From contig CACGGY010000015.1 of assembly GCA_902572675.1 (NCBI GenBank), positions 1-18,603 of the forward strand: 18,603 nt of DNA, read 5' to 3'. The notes under the pieces were generated by a model that searched no databases, was not told the origin of the DNA, and saw only the letters and a program-made list of their open reading frames with translations. Source of the stretch: an uncultured Prochlorococcus sp. GTDB taxonomy: Bacteria > Cyanobacteriota > Cyanobacteriia > PCC-6307 > Cyanobiaceae. A program made the translations under genes and the position numbers. This document shows, piece by piece, positions 1-7,661 of this stretch (positions are counted from its first letter, which is position 1; every line of letters starts with the position of its first letter).

Positions 1-1
1 T

Positions 2-313
2 AAACTGGTCCTCCAATGCAGTAAAAATAATCAGGAAATATTCGAAATAATAATTGGAGAAACTAAACAAGAAAGGAAATATGATGTGATTTTTGAAAAT
101 GGATTACCAAAATTATCAGCGGCTCAAAGTGAAGAAGAGATTATTAAATGGGATAAAGAACCACTTAATATTGCCCTTAAGAAAAAATCAAATATTGGGG
201 AAGATAACTTAAAACTGTTCTTCAAAATTAATAAAAAAGGGGATTTATTAGTTAAATATTTCGATATTAAAGATGAATTTTTAGGAGAAAATAATTTAGG
301 AAATATTTTCTGA
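2..313 (+). CDS. 3' end of an Hsp70-like (DnaK-family) protein, partial
   Basis: The reading frame is open from the window's left edge to a TGA at 311-313, so this is the last 103 residues of a longer protein. A GTG at 86 is only an internal codon. The fragment has no ATPase motifs because those would lie upstream. Its pattern resembles the beta-sandwich substrate-binding domain of Hsp70: a strand with IIIGE, then RKYDVIFENGLPKL, a linker, then LKLFFKINKKGDLLVKYFD, which parallels the DnaK segment reading roughly 'FDIDANGILNVSAKD'. The protein stops soon after this domain, so it would lack the alpha-helical lid, as in short Hsp70 homologues. It converges on pyrR with only 7 bp between the stops. 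The family call rests on pattern resemblance; the alternative is an unrelated conserved cyanobacterial protein. Confidence 0.5.
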   Translation, partial: KLVLQCSKNNQEIFEIIIGETKQERKYDVIFENGLPKLSAAQSEEEIIKWDKEPLNIALKKKSNIGEDNLKLFFKINKKGDLLVKYFDIKDEFLGENNLGNIF

Positions 314-320
314 CCTAAAC

Positions 321-857
321 CTATTCAAGAAAAACGCCTTCTTCATTATCAACATTATTGAGACGTAAAATAATTTTTTCACTTTTATTAGTAGGAACTG
401 TTTTACCGCAAAAATCCGGCTGAATAGGTAATTCCCTATGTCCTCTGTCAACCATGACTAATAACATTACTCTTTGAGGTCTACCCCATGAATAAAGAGC
501 ATCCATTGCAGCTCTAATTGTTCTCCCTGTATAAATCACATCATCTATCAATAGAATTTCTTGTTTATCAATAGGAGTTGGAATATCAGTTGCTTTTATA
601 AGGCGAGTTCCAACTCTATTTTGATCATCTCTATAAAAAGTTGGATCAATTGTTCCCTTTCTTATTTTTATACCTGTCTTTAGTAATAATTCTTTTTCTA
701 GAACTTCTGCTAGATCAATTCCTCTCGTAGGGATACCAACCAAAACGAGGTTTTCCAGGTTTTTAACTTTTTTGATAATTTCATAAGTTAAACATAATAG
801 TGTTTTTCTAAGTTCAATTTCAGTAAGTATTACGATCCTTTTTTTTGTCTTCGTCAT
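321..857 (-). CDS. pyrR: PyrR, pyrimidine operon regulator / uracil phosphoribosyltransferase
   Basis: This is a 178-residue type I phosphoribosyltransferase, the usual PyrR length. The PRPP-binding signature LIDDVIYTGRT lies at residues 103-113, with GIPTRG (41-46) near the PRPP loop and a conserved MVDRGHRELP segment (135-144). Members convert uracil plus PRPP to UMP; in Firmicutes they also bind pyr mRNA leaders to control attenuation. Whether the cyanobacterial protein binds RNA cannot be seen here: no pyr biosynthetic gene and no attenuator-like leader lies next to it. It starts at ATG 857 and runs divergently from gpmI, so it is probably transcribed alone. Its stop lies 7 bp from the stop of the convergent upstream gene. 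Confidence 0.93.
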   Translation of the reverse strand: MTKTKKRIVILTEIELRKTLLCLTYEIIKKVKNLENLVLVGIPTRGIDLAEVLEKELLLKTGIKIRKGTIDPTFYRDDQNRVGTRLIKATDIPTPIDKQEILLIDDVIYTGRTIRAAMDALYSWGRPQRVMLLVMVDRGHRELPIQPDFCGKTVPTNKSEKIILRLNNVDNEEGVFLE

Positions 858-994
858 GATTCATGAATAAATGAAATTCGGTCATTATTTTCATAAATTA
901 GCAAAAGCTAACTATGTTAAATATAAATTGTTAAAGAGTAGCATTTAAAGCTAGATTTAAGATTGGATCACTTAAAAATTAATTTGATCTAAAT
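858..994. promoter_or_regulatory. Divergent promoter region of pyrR and gpmI
   Basis: This 137-bp spacer must hold the start signals of both divergent genes. A TATAAAT at 922-928 could be a -10 element for gpmI, though no convincing -35 is visible. An imperfect 8-bp inverted repeat (963-970 with 985-992, one G-T pair) ends just before the gpmI start. A short hairpin TTAGC-AAAA-GCTAA lies at 898-911. Neither repeat is long enough to assign a regulator, and AT-rich DNA produces such repeats by chance. Confidence 0.35.
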
Positions 995-2617
995 ATGTCA
1001 AAGATTAGCAGCAAAAATATTAATAGATTAAGTAATCCTCAGAGCCCTGTAGTTCTTGCGATACTTGATGGCTGGGGATATCGAGAAGATATATCTGATA
1101 ATGCTATAAAAACTGCTAATACGCCTATTATGGACTCATTATGGCATGCTTACCCTAACACTTTAATAAGTGCTAGTGGATCAGATGTCGGTCTCCCTGA
1201 TGGCCAAATGGGTAATTCAGAAGTAGGGCATCTCACTATTGGTTCGGGAAGAATAATCCAGCAAGAACTTGTAAGGATTTCAAATATTGTAAAAAATAAT
1301 CAGTTAGGGAAAGTTAATAAATTACAGGAAGTTGCTAATAGATTAAAGAAAAACAATTCTACTTTGCATCTCATGGGATTATGTTCTGATGGAGGCGTAC
1401 ATAGTCATATTGATCACTTATTAGGATTAATAAAATGGGCATCGGAAAGTGGCATCAAAAAAGTTGCAATTCATATTATTACCGATGGAAGAGATACACC
1501 AGCTAAAAGTGCTTCTAAATATCTAAATCAAATTGAAGAATGTATTAAAAAATTTAAAACAGGAGAGATAGCCTCAATATGTGGAAGATACTGGATAATG
1601 GATAGAAATCTTTTATGGGAAAGAACAGAAAAGGCAAATGCTAATTTGACTGATCCAAATATTAAGATATCCAATGTTTCTCCTCAGGATTACATAAGAC
1701 AAAGTTATGCCCAAAACATCACCGATGAATTTTTAGAGCCTATTCGAATATCTAACAATTATCTTAAAGATGGGGATAGTTTGATTTGCTTTAACTTTCG
1801 TCCAGACAGAGCGAGACAAATAATCCAATCACTTTCTTCTATGGAATTCTCAGAGTTCAAAAGAAAAAATGTACCAAACGTAAATATAGTTACTTTTACA
1901 CAATATGATCCTAACTTACCCGTTGATGTTGCATTTCCTCCTGAATCTCTCAATAATTTTATCGGACAAATAGTTTCAGAGAATGGACTTAAGCAATATA
2001 GAACAGCAGAAACAGAAAAATATCCTCACGTAACATACTTTTTCAATGGAGGAGTAGAAATACCCTTACCAGGAGAAGAGAGGCATTTAATTCCATCTCC
2101 AAGAGTCGCAACTTATGATATGGAACCGGCAATGTCTGCAGAAGAATTAACTATAAGTTGCTCTAAAGCTATAAAAAGTGGAGAATATGCTTTTGTCGTA
2201 ATCAATTTTGCTAATCCTGATATGGTAGGTCATACAGGGAACATGGATGCAACAATTAAAGCTATAGAAACTGTTGATAAATGTATAGGTCAGATAGTTA
2301 ATGCTACAGGAGAGATGGGTGGAAGCATTCTCATCACAGCTGATCATGGCAATGCAGAGGTAATGAAAGGTCCTTCTGGAGAACCATGGACTGCTCACAC
2401 AATTAATAAAGTCCCCTTAATTTTTATTGAGGGTGAAAAAAGAAAAATCCTGAATATGGGTAATGAGATTTATTTAAGGGACAATGCTGGCTTAGCAGAT
2501 ATTGCACCAACTTTATTGCAATTATTAAATCTTCCAATTCCGAAGGAAATGACAGGTAAATCATTAATTAAAGAAATTGAATTGAAAGGTTATAATAAAG
2601 TCGTACAACATGTTTAA
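995..2617 (+). CDS. gpmI: 2,3-bisphosphoglycerate-independent phosphoglycerate mutase
   Basis: This cytosolic enzyme interconverts 3- and 2-phosphoglycerate, linking Calvin-cycle products to lower glycolysis. The 540-residue length fits the family. Visible alkaline-phosphatase-superfamily metal and catalytic motifs are LAILDGWG (21-28, metal ligand Asp25), GNSEVGH (73-79, phosphorylated Ser75), SDGGVHSH (131-138), DGRDT (164-168), FRPDRARQ (268-275), NPDMVGHTG (407-415, Asp409 and His413), TADHGNAE (448-455, Asp450 and His451) and TAHT with His468. All expected ligands are present. The ATG at 995 leaves about 18 residues before the first conserved strand, normal for cyanobacterial members. 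secG follows after 23 bp on the same strand, suggesting co-transcription. Confidence 0.97.
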   Translation: MSKISSKNINRLSNPQSPVVLAILDGWGYREDISDNAIKTANTPIMDSLWHAYPNTLISASGSDVGLPDGQMGNSEVGHLTIGSGRIIQQELVRISNIVKNNQLGKVNKLQEVANRLKKNNSTLHLMGLCSDGGVHSHIDHLLGLIKWASESGIKKVAIHIITDGRDTPAKSASKYLNQIEECIKKFKTGEIASICGRYWIMDRNLLWERTEKANANLTDPNIKISNVSPQDYIRQSYAQNITDEFLEPIRISNNYLKDGDSLICFNFRPDRARQIIQSLSSMEFSEFKRKNVPNVNIVTFTQYDPNLPVDVAFPPESLNNFIGQIVSENGLKQYRTAETEKYPHVTYFFNGGVEIPLPGEERHLIPSPRVATYDMEPAMSAEELTISCSKAIKSGEYAFVVINFANPDMVGHTGNMDATIKAIETVDKCIGQIVNATGEMGGSILITADHGNAEVMKGPSGEPWTAHTINKVPLIFIEGEKRKILNMGNEIYLRDNAGLADIAPTLLQLLNLPIPKEMTGKSLIKEIELKGYNKVVQHV

Positions 2618-2640
2618 AGTTAATACAACCATTTGAAGAA

Positions 2641-2868
2641 ATGATTCAAATTTTTAGTTGGATATGGGTTTTATCTGGAGTTCTTCTTATACTTTTAGTC
2701 TTACTTCACAGTCCTAAAGGTGATGGAATGGGAGGAATAGCTGCAAGTGGAAGCTCAATGTTCAATAGCGCAAGTAGTGCAGAAGCTTCTCTTAACAAAG
2801 TAACTTGGACTTTTTTAATTATTTTTTTATCACTGGCAATTATTCTTAGTGCAGGCTGGATTTCATAA
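2641..2868 (+). CDS. secG: SecG, protein-export membrane protein
   Basis: This 75-residue protein has the SecG plan: a hydrophobic segment at about residues 3-22, a glycine/serine-rich loop with the family-typical LHSPKGDGMGGIAA stretch (22-35) and then SSMFNSASSAEASLNK, and a second membrane segment at about 55-73. SecG is the small accessory subunit of the SecYEG translocon and assists SecA-driven export across the plasma or thylakoid membrane. It lies 23 bp after gpmI and is followed by the hairpin shared with the convergent groEL gene. Confidence 0.93.
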   Translation: MIQIFSWIWVLSGVLLILLVLLHSPKGDGMGGIAASGSSMFNSASSAEASLNKVTWTFLIIFLSLAIILSAGWIS

Positions 2869-2874
2869 AGTTTG

Positions 2875-2905
2875 AAAAAAAAGGGATCATTTTGTATGAT
2901 CCCTT
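2875..2905 (-). terminator. Rho-independent terminator of groES-groEL
   Basis: A perfect 10-bp stem (AAGGGATCAT at 2881-2890 and ATGATCCCTT at 2896-2905) encloses a 5-nt loop. A run of eight A residues at 2875-2882 becomes a U-tract after the hairpin when read on the minus strand, the orientation of groEL, whose stop lies 35 bp upstream. On the plus strand the hairpin is preceded by the A run but has no following T-tract, so it would end secG transcripts less efficiently. This is the clearest intrinsic terminator in the window. Confidence 0.9.
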
Positions 2906-2940
2906 GAGTTAAACGTAAAACCAATTAACTATATATTTAG

Positions 2941-4578
2941 TTAATAATCAAAGTCTCCACCCATTCCTGGTGCTCCTGCAGGAGCAGATGAATCTTTTTT
3001 CTCAGGTAAGTCTGCAACTATACATTCAGTTGTTAGGACCATTCCAGCTATTGAAGCTGCATTTTGTAATCCTGAACGAGTAACTTTCGCTGGATCAACT
3101 ATACCTGCTGAGGACATATCTACATATTCGCCAGTAGCAGCATTAAATCCATCGTTAAACGGCTTAGATTTTACATTTTCAGCAATCACAGCACCATTAG
3201 AACCTGCGTTCTCTGCAATTCTCATGAGAGGTGCCGTCAATGAGGCCTCAACGATGTTGGCTCCAATTAATTCCTCTCCTTCTAAGTTTTTATCAGCCCA
3301 ATCTTTTAGGATTGGAGATAAATGAGCAAGGGTTGTTCCTCCTCCTGGCACAATTCCCTCCTCAACAGCTGCTTTTGTAGCATTAATAGCATCCTCAAGA
3401 CGAAGTTTTTTATCCTTCATCTCAGTCTCAGTTGCAGCTCCAACTTTAATAACTGCTACTCCACCAGCTAATTTTGCTAGGCGTTCTTGAAGCTTTTCTT
3501 TATCGTAGGAGGAATCTGTCTCATCCATTTGCTTCTTGATCTGATCACATCTAGCTTTAACTGCTTCTTCATTACCCTCAGCTACAATAGTTGTAGTCTC
3601 TTTATTGATAGTTATTCTTCTACCAGTTCCAAGCATATCTAAGGTAGCATTCTCTAGTTTTAAGCCTGCGTCTTCAGTAATTAGTTGACCATTTGTTAAA
3701 ACAGCCATATCTTCAAGCATAGCTTTTCTCCTATCCCCAAATCCAGGAGCTTTTACTGCCGCAACATTTAAAACTCCTCTTAATCTATTTACCACAAGAG
3801 TAGCCAAAGCCTCTTTTTCTATATCTTCTGCAATGATGACTAGAGGTTTACCTGTTTTAGCTATTTGTTCCAATACTGGAACTAAATCTTGTACTAAGGC
3901 AATTTTTTTATCAGTGAGAAGGATATATGGTTCATCTAGAACAGCCTCCATTCTCTCAGTGTCTGTTGCGAAATAAGGTGAAATGTAGCCTTTATCAAAA
4001 CGCATCCCCTCAGTAACTTCTAATTCAGTAGTCATTGATTTGCCCTCTTCAAGAGAAATGACACCCTCCTTACCTACTTTATCCATTGCGTTAGCTATCA
4101 TTTGACCAACTTCATCGTCATTTCCAGCAGCAATAGTTCCACATTGAGCAATAGCATTACTGTCGCTTATAGGTTTGGAATTTTCCTGGATTTTACCAAC
4201 TAAAAATTCAGTAGCTTTATCAATTCCTTTTTTCAAGGTGATTGCATTTGCTCCTGCAGCAACATTTCTCAACCCTGCTTTAACCATTGCATGCGCTAAA
4301 ACCGTGGCAGTTGTTGTTCCATCACCAGCTGCATCATTTGTTTTTGAAGCAGCTTGTCTGATTAATGCAACCCCTGTATTTTCAATGTGGTCTTCTAATT
4401 CAATCTCTTTAGCGATTGTTACGCCATCATTAATGATTTGAGGAGCTCCAAATTTTTTCTCTAGCACAACATTTCTTCCTTTAGGTCCAAGCGTTACAGC
4501 AACAGACTCAGCAAGGATATCGATTCCTCTCTCGAGCGCTCTACGAGCTTGCTCATTGTAAATAATTCTTTTAGCCAT
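2941..4578 (-). CDS. groL: GroEL, 60-kDa chaperonin
   Basis: The 545-residue chaperonin subunit forms the double heptameric ring that folds proteins with ATP and GroES. Signature sites are present: VTLGPKGRNV (28-37), DGTTTAT (86-92, Asp86 matching the nucleotide-site Asp87 of E. coli), RLEDAINAT (393-401, Asp396 matching catalytic Asp398) and GIVPGGG (408-414). The tail ends PAGAPGMGGDFDY rather than the long GGM repeats of the E. coli protein. Cyanobacteria usually carry two GroELs; the adjacent groES, 51 bp upstream on the same strand, makes this the operon-encoded copy. The terminator at 2875-2905 closes the operon. Confidence 0.98.
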   Translation of the reverse strand: MAKRIIYNEQARRALERGIDILAESVAVTLGPKGRNVVLEKKFGAPQIINDGVTIAKEIELEDHIENTGVALIRQAASKTNDAAGDGTTTATVLAHAMVKAGLRNVAAGANAITLKKGIDKATEFLVGKIQENSKPISDSNAIAQCGTIAAGNDDEVGQMIANAMDKVGKEGVISLEEGKSMTTELEVTEGMRFDKGYISPYFATDTERMEAVLDEPYILLTDKKIALVQDLVPVLEQIAKTGKPLVIIAEDIEKEALATLVVNRLRGVLNVAAVKAPGFGDRRKAMLEDMAVLTNGQLITEDAGLKLENATLDMLGTGRRITINKETTTIVAEGNEEAVKARCDQIKKQMDETDSSYDKEKLQERLAKLAGGVAVIKVGAATETEMKDKKLRLEDAINATKAAVEEGIVPGGGTTLAHLSPILKDWADKNLEGEELIGANIVEASLTAPLMRIAENAGSNGAVIAENVKSKPFNDGFNAATGEYVDMSSAGIVDPAKVTRSGLQNAASIAGMVLTTECIVADLPEKKDSSAPAGAPGMGGDFDY

Positions 4579-4629
4579 GATTAGGCAGTAATTTAATAAT
4601 AAGTTTTAATAATTTTTGAAACAAATATT

Positions 4630-4941
4630 TTAGCCTACTACAGCTAAAATATCCTTTTCGGAGAGCAAGACATATTCATCTCCTCCCAGTTTAATGTCAG
4701 TTCCAGCATATTTGCTGTACAAGACTTTATCGCCAATACTCACCTCTGGAGTTTGTCGAGAACCATCGTCATTAAGTTTCCCAGGACCAACCTGAGCAAC
4801 TTCTCCTACCTGTGGTTTTTCTTTAGCTGAATCAGGCAAAAGGATGCCACCAGCAGTTTTTTCCTCAGATGCGGAAACTTTAATAAATATTCTATCTCCC
4901 AGTGGTTTTACTGTAGAGACTGTAAGTGAAACAGCTGCCAT
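4630..4941 (-). CDS. groS: GroES, 10-kDa co-chaperonin
   Basis: The 103-residue lid subunit of the chaperonin. It shows [10 protein letters not shown] (12-21), the mobile loop that contacts GroEL (about 25-44, with [19 protein letters not shown]) and the C-terminal [17 protein letters not shown] strand. It is the first gene of groES-groEL and diverges from atpD across a 218-bp spacer. No convincing Shine-Dalgarno sequence precedes the start. I looked for the CIRCE operator (TTAGCACTC-N9-GAGTGCTAA) upstream and did not find it, so heat control through HrcA is not supported by this sequence. Confidence 0.97.
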
Positions 4942-5018
4942 AGATTAATGGAGGATCATGTTAGAGACGCTTTACGTCATAAAATGGAAAGAGAATTTCT
5001 CAATCCGTATCTTCAACA

Positions 5019-5136
5019 ACATAATCCGCGAAGCAGCAATTAAACCATACTTTAACTGTGCGGGTGGCCGAACCCATTTAACGAATCTACCCATGAGGTG
5101 GTAGTATTTTCGGATTATGTGCTGAATAAAATCAGC
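5019..5136 (+). ncRNA. Structured leader ahead of atpD, candidate ATPC RNA motif
   Basis: A perfect 10-bp long-range stem, ACATAATCCG at 5019-5028 with CGGATTATGT at 5111-5120, closes about 80 nt of internal sequence. Inside are three local hairpins: 5033-5059 (GCAG/CTGT plus TTAAA/TTTAA, loop CCATAC), 5062-5075 (GGGT/ACCC, loop GGCCGA) and 5087-5104 (CTACC/GGTAG). A fourth hairpin, GCTGA-ATAAAA-TCAGC at 5121-5136, follows directly. The atpD start lies 24 nt downstream. Rfam describes a picocyanobacterial 'ATPC RNA motif' associated with ATP synthase beta/epsilon genes; location and multi-stem architecture fit, but the identification is from memory. The plus strand is inferred from proximity to atpD; a role in the groES leader on the other strand is the alternative. 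Confidence 0.65.
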
Positions 5137-5159
5137 TATTCCTCACCAATAAATAAAAA

Positions 5160-6620
5160 ATGGTAGCAACTCCATCAACTTCTTCACAAACTAAAGGCGT
5201 AGTTCGTCAGGTAATTGGCCCAGTTCTAGATGTAGAATTCCCAGCCGGAAAATTGCCTAAAATATTAAATGCTTTGCGAATTGAAGCGAAGAATCCTGCA
5301 GGCCAAGAAATAGCACTCACTGCAGAGGTCCAACAGCTCCTAGGTGATCACAGAGTAAGAGCAGTGGCAATGAGCGGCACAGACGGCCTTGTAAGAGGCA
5401 TGGAGGCAATCGACACAGGTGCGCCAATATCTGTACCTGTTGGAGAAGCAACTTTAGGAAGAATATTTAATGTTTTAGGAGAACCAGTAGACGAGCAAGG
5501 TCCAGTAAAAACTAAAGATACCGCGCCAATTCATAGGGCTGCTCCAAAATTAACTGATTTAGAAACTAAGCCAAAGGTTTTTGAAACCGGAATAAAAGTT
5601 ATCGACCTTTTAGCTCCATATAGACAAGGAGGTAAAGTAGGATTATTTGGAGGAGCTGGTGTAGGGAAAACGGTTCTTATTCAAGAGTTAATCAATAATA
5701 TCGCTAAAGAGCATGGTGGTGTGTCTGTATTTGGAGGTGTGGGGGAAAGAACTCGAGAAGGCAACGACTTATATGAAGAATTTAAAGAATCTGGAGTTAT
5801 CAATGCAGATGACTTAACTCAATCAAAAGTTGCCTTATGCTTTGGACAAATGAATGAACCACCTGGTGCAAGAATGAGAGTAGGTTTATCTGCACTCACA
5901 ATGGCTGAACACTTCAGAGATGTAAATAAACAGGATGTTCTACTCTTTGTTGACAACATTTTTAGATTTGTACAAGCTGGTTCTGAAGTATCAGCTCTAC
6001 TTGGAAGAATGCCTTCAGCGGTTGGATACCAACCAACTTTAGGGACTGACGTTGGTGAATTGCAAGAAAGAATAACATCTACTCTAGAAGGTTCAATTAC
6101 ATCTATTCAAGCTGTTTATGTACCTGCAGATGACCTAACTGATCCAGCTCCAGCAACAACCTTTGCACATTTAGATGCTACTACTGTACTTGCAAGAGCT
6201 CTTGCAGCTAAGGGAATTTACCCAGCGGTTGACCCATTAGACTCAACAAGCACAATGCTTCAACCATCCGTTGTTGGTGATGAACATTACAAAACTGCGA
6301 GAGCTGTTCAGTCAACTTTGCAAAGATATAAGGAACTACAAGACATCATTGCCATTCTTGGTTTAGATGAACTTTCTGAAGAGGATAGATTAACAGTCGA
6401 CAGGGCTAGAAAAATTGAGAAATTTCTCTCACAACCTTTCTTCGTAGCAGAAATTTTTACAGGAATGTCTGGTAAATACGTAAAATTAGAGGACACCATA
6501 GCTGGTTTCAATATGATCTTGTCAGGTGAATTAGATGATTTACCAGAACAGGCATTTTATTTAGTTGGTAATATTGATGAAGTTAAAGCAAAGGCTGAAA
6601 AGATTAAGTCAGGAAAATAA
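5160..6620 (+). CDS. atpD: ATP synthase F1 subunit beta
   Basis: The catalytic beta subunit of the F1 sector (named atpB in plastid nomenclature), 486 residues, makes ATP from ADP and phosphate on the thylakoid and plasma membranes. It has the Walker A loop GGAGVGKT (164-171), catalytic-Glu segment GERTREGNDLY (195-205), Walker B LLFVDNIFRF (261-270) and a later LDELSEED-containing region corresponding to the DELSEED lever that contacts gamma and epsilon. It starts at ATG 5160 after an A-rich run without a Shine-Dalgarno site. atpC follows after 45 bp, giving the two-gene beta-epsilon unit common to cyanobacteria and plastids. The structured element upstream may control it. Confidence 0.98.
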   Translation: MVATPSTSSQTKGVVRQVIGPVLDVEFPAGKLPKILNALRIEAKNPAGQEIALTAEVQQLLGDHRVRAVAMSGTDGLVRGMEAIDTGAPISVPVGEATLGRIFNVLGEPVDEQGPVKTKDTAPIHRAAPKLTDLETKPKVFETGIKVIDLLAPYRQGGKVGLFGGAGVGKTVLIQELINNIAKEHGGVSVFGGVGERTREGNDLYEEFKESGVINADDLTQSKVALCFGQMNEPPGARMRVGLSALTMAEHFRDVNKQDVLLFVDNIFRFVQAGSEVSALLGRMPSAVGYQPTLGTDVGELQERITSTLEGSITSIQAVYVPADDLTDPAPATTFAHLDATTVLARALAAKGIYPAVDPLDSTSTMLQPSVVGDEHYKTARAVQSTLQRYKELQDIIAILGLDELSEEDRLTVDRARKIEKFLSQPFFVAEIFTGMSGKYVKLEDTIAGFNMILSGELDDLPEQAFYLVGNIDEVKAKAEKIKSGK

Positions 6621-6665
6621 ATATCTCAATTGAAAAAATATTAAACCCTAAATAATTCAAAATTA

Positions 6666-7070
6666 ATGGCAATTTCACTAAAAGTTTTAGCTCCTAATAA
6701 AAATGTTTATCAAGGTGAGGCTGAAGAAGTAATTCTTCCTAGCACTACCGGACAACTAGGTGTATTACCCGGACATATTTCTTTAGTTACAGCTATAGAT
6801 ATTGGCGTTTTACGGCTCAGAATTAATTCTCAGTGGAAATCAATAGCTTTAATGGGAGGCTTCGCTGAAATTGAATCCGATGAAGTCATTGTATTAGTAA
6901 ACAATGCAGAAATCGGCTCTGAAGTTAATGTTCAAAATGCTGAACAAGATCTTAAAGAAGCTAAGTTAACAATTAGTAAATTCTCAGAAAATGAAAAAAA
7001 TCCAGAAAAAATCAAAGCCCTAAAAGAAATCTCTAAGGCGGAAGCTAGGATTCAAGCTGCGAAGAACTGA
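6666..7070 (+). CDS. atpC: ATP synthase F1 subunit epsilon
   Basis: At 134 residues it matches the epsilon subunit (atpE in plastids). An N-terminal beta-sandwich, about residues 1-85, contains the conserved LGVLPGHISLVTAIDIGVLR stretch (31-50). It is followed by a charged C-terminal helical hairpin (about 88-134) that in this family can extend into the alpha3beta3 ring and inhibit ATP hydrolysis. It is the second gene of the atpD-atpC unit. The stop lies 8 bp from the stop of the convergent PSRP-3 gene, with no clear terminator hairpin between them. Confidence 0.95.
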   Translation: MAISLKVLAPNKNVYQGEAEEVILPSTTGQLGVLPGHISLVTAIDIGVLRLRINSQWKSIALMGGFAEIESDEVIVLVNNAEIGSEVNVQNAEQDLKEAKLTISKFSENEKNPEKIKALKEISKAEARIQAAKN

Positions 7071-7078
7071 TTTAAGCC

Positions 7079-7555
7079 TTAGGCAGTTCCACAAAAAGTA
7101 ACTTCGGGGAACTTTAACTTTGCTTCCTCTAATTTTTTGGTTTTACCCTCTTCTTGCCAATAATTGATTACTTCTGTAGCTTTATTCAGTATTTCAACTC
7201 TTTCATTATCTGTAATCCACCCTTTATTCTCTAATTCACTTTTTAATTTTTCCCAAGCATCATCTCTTGGCCAAAAATAATAAGCAGTGAGAGGGCTAGG
7301 GCCGCCTCCTACTATTTGATCAACAGCTAAAGCAACATTATCAGGTAGCCACAATACTTTTATGATGAACCTTCCTTCGTCAGGTTTTGGGGTATAGCCA
7401 GTAGGCACTCCATCTTCATCAATTGTGGCAGCAGCTAATACCGCTGTGGCACCCATCATTCCTGAATTAGGAGAAGAATTTTTAGATTTTGCGTAATCAT
7501 TCTTTTCTTCTGTTTTATCTGTTGAATTTTGATTTAACTTATCTGATGAAGTCAT
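7079..7555 (-). CDS. 30S ribosomal protein PSRP-3 (Ycf65 family)
   Basis: The C-terminal two-thirds (about residues 62-137) match the cyanobacterial/plastid-specific ribosomal protein PSRP-3, known as Ycf65. The pattern runs FIIKVLWLPDNVALAVDQ, then SPLTAYYFWPRDDAW (87-101), then RVEILNKATEVINYWQ (119-134). It is a small-subunit protein of cyanobacteria and plastids with no E. coli counterpart. Family members are usually near 100 residues; this one is 158. The first 45 or so residues are Ser/Asn/Lys-rich and look disordered. Translation might start instead at Met33 or Met34, but the ATG at 7555 gives the longest in-frame product. It is convergent with atpC. Confidence 0.88.
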   Translation of the reverse strand: MTSSDKLNQNSTDKTEEKNDYAKSKNSSPNSGMMGATAVLAAATIDEDGVPTGYTPKPDEGRFIIKVLWLPDNVALAVDQIVGGGPSPLTAYYFWPRDDAWEKLKSELENKGWITDNERVEILNKATEVINYWQEEGKTKKLEEAKLKFPEVTFCGTA

Positions 7556-7661
7556 TCACTTTTTTATGTTCAATAAACAATTTATCAGTTTATGGTCACA
7601 TTTTGATTGATTTATTCAAAATTTCTTGATTTTAGTTATTGATACTTTCTAGACAAAGTTT

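Noticed and set aside
86..313. Stand-alone 75-residue gene starting at GTG 86
   Set aside because: The same frame continues open to the window edge at base 2 with protein-like sequence, so the GTG is internal to a longer truncated gene.
898..911. TTAGC-AAAA-GCTAA as half a CIRCE operator or a PyrR-binding hairpin
   Set aside because: It lacks the ACTC/GAGT parts and the 9-bp spacing of CIRCE, and it has only a 5-bp stem without PyrR anti-antiterminator loop features. A chance hairpin in AT-rich DNA is likely.
5019..5120. tRNA-like cloverleaf or SRP/tmRNA gene
   Set aside because: The closing stem and three hairpins recall a cloverleaf, but there is no 7-bp acceptor plus GTTCRA T-loop in the right place on either strand. 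The SRP RNA motif (GGAAGNNAGCAGC type) and a tmRNA tag frame are also absent.
5121..5136. Intrinsic terminator before atpD
   Set aside because: The 5-bp stem is AT-containing and is followed by TATTCCTCACC, not a T-run.
7079..7081. GCC-TTA-GGC as an atpC/PSRP-3 terminator
   Set aside because: A 3-bp stem is too weak and no T-tract follows on either strand.
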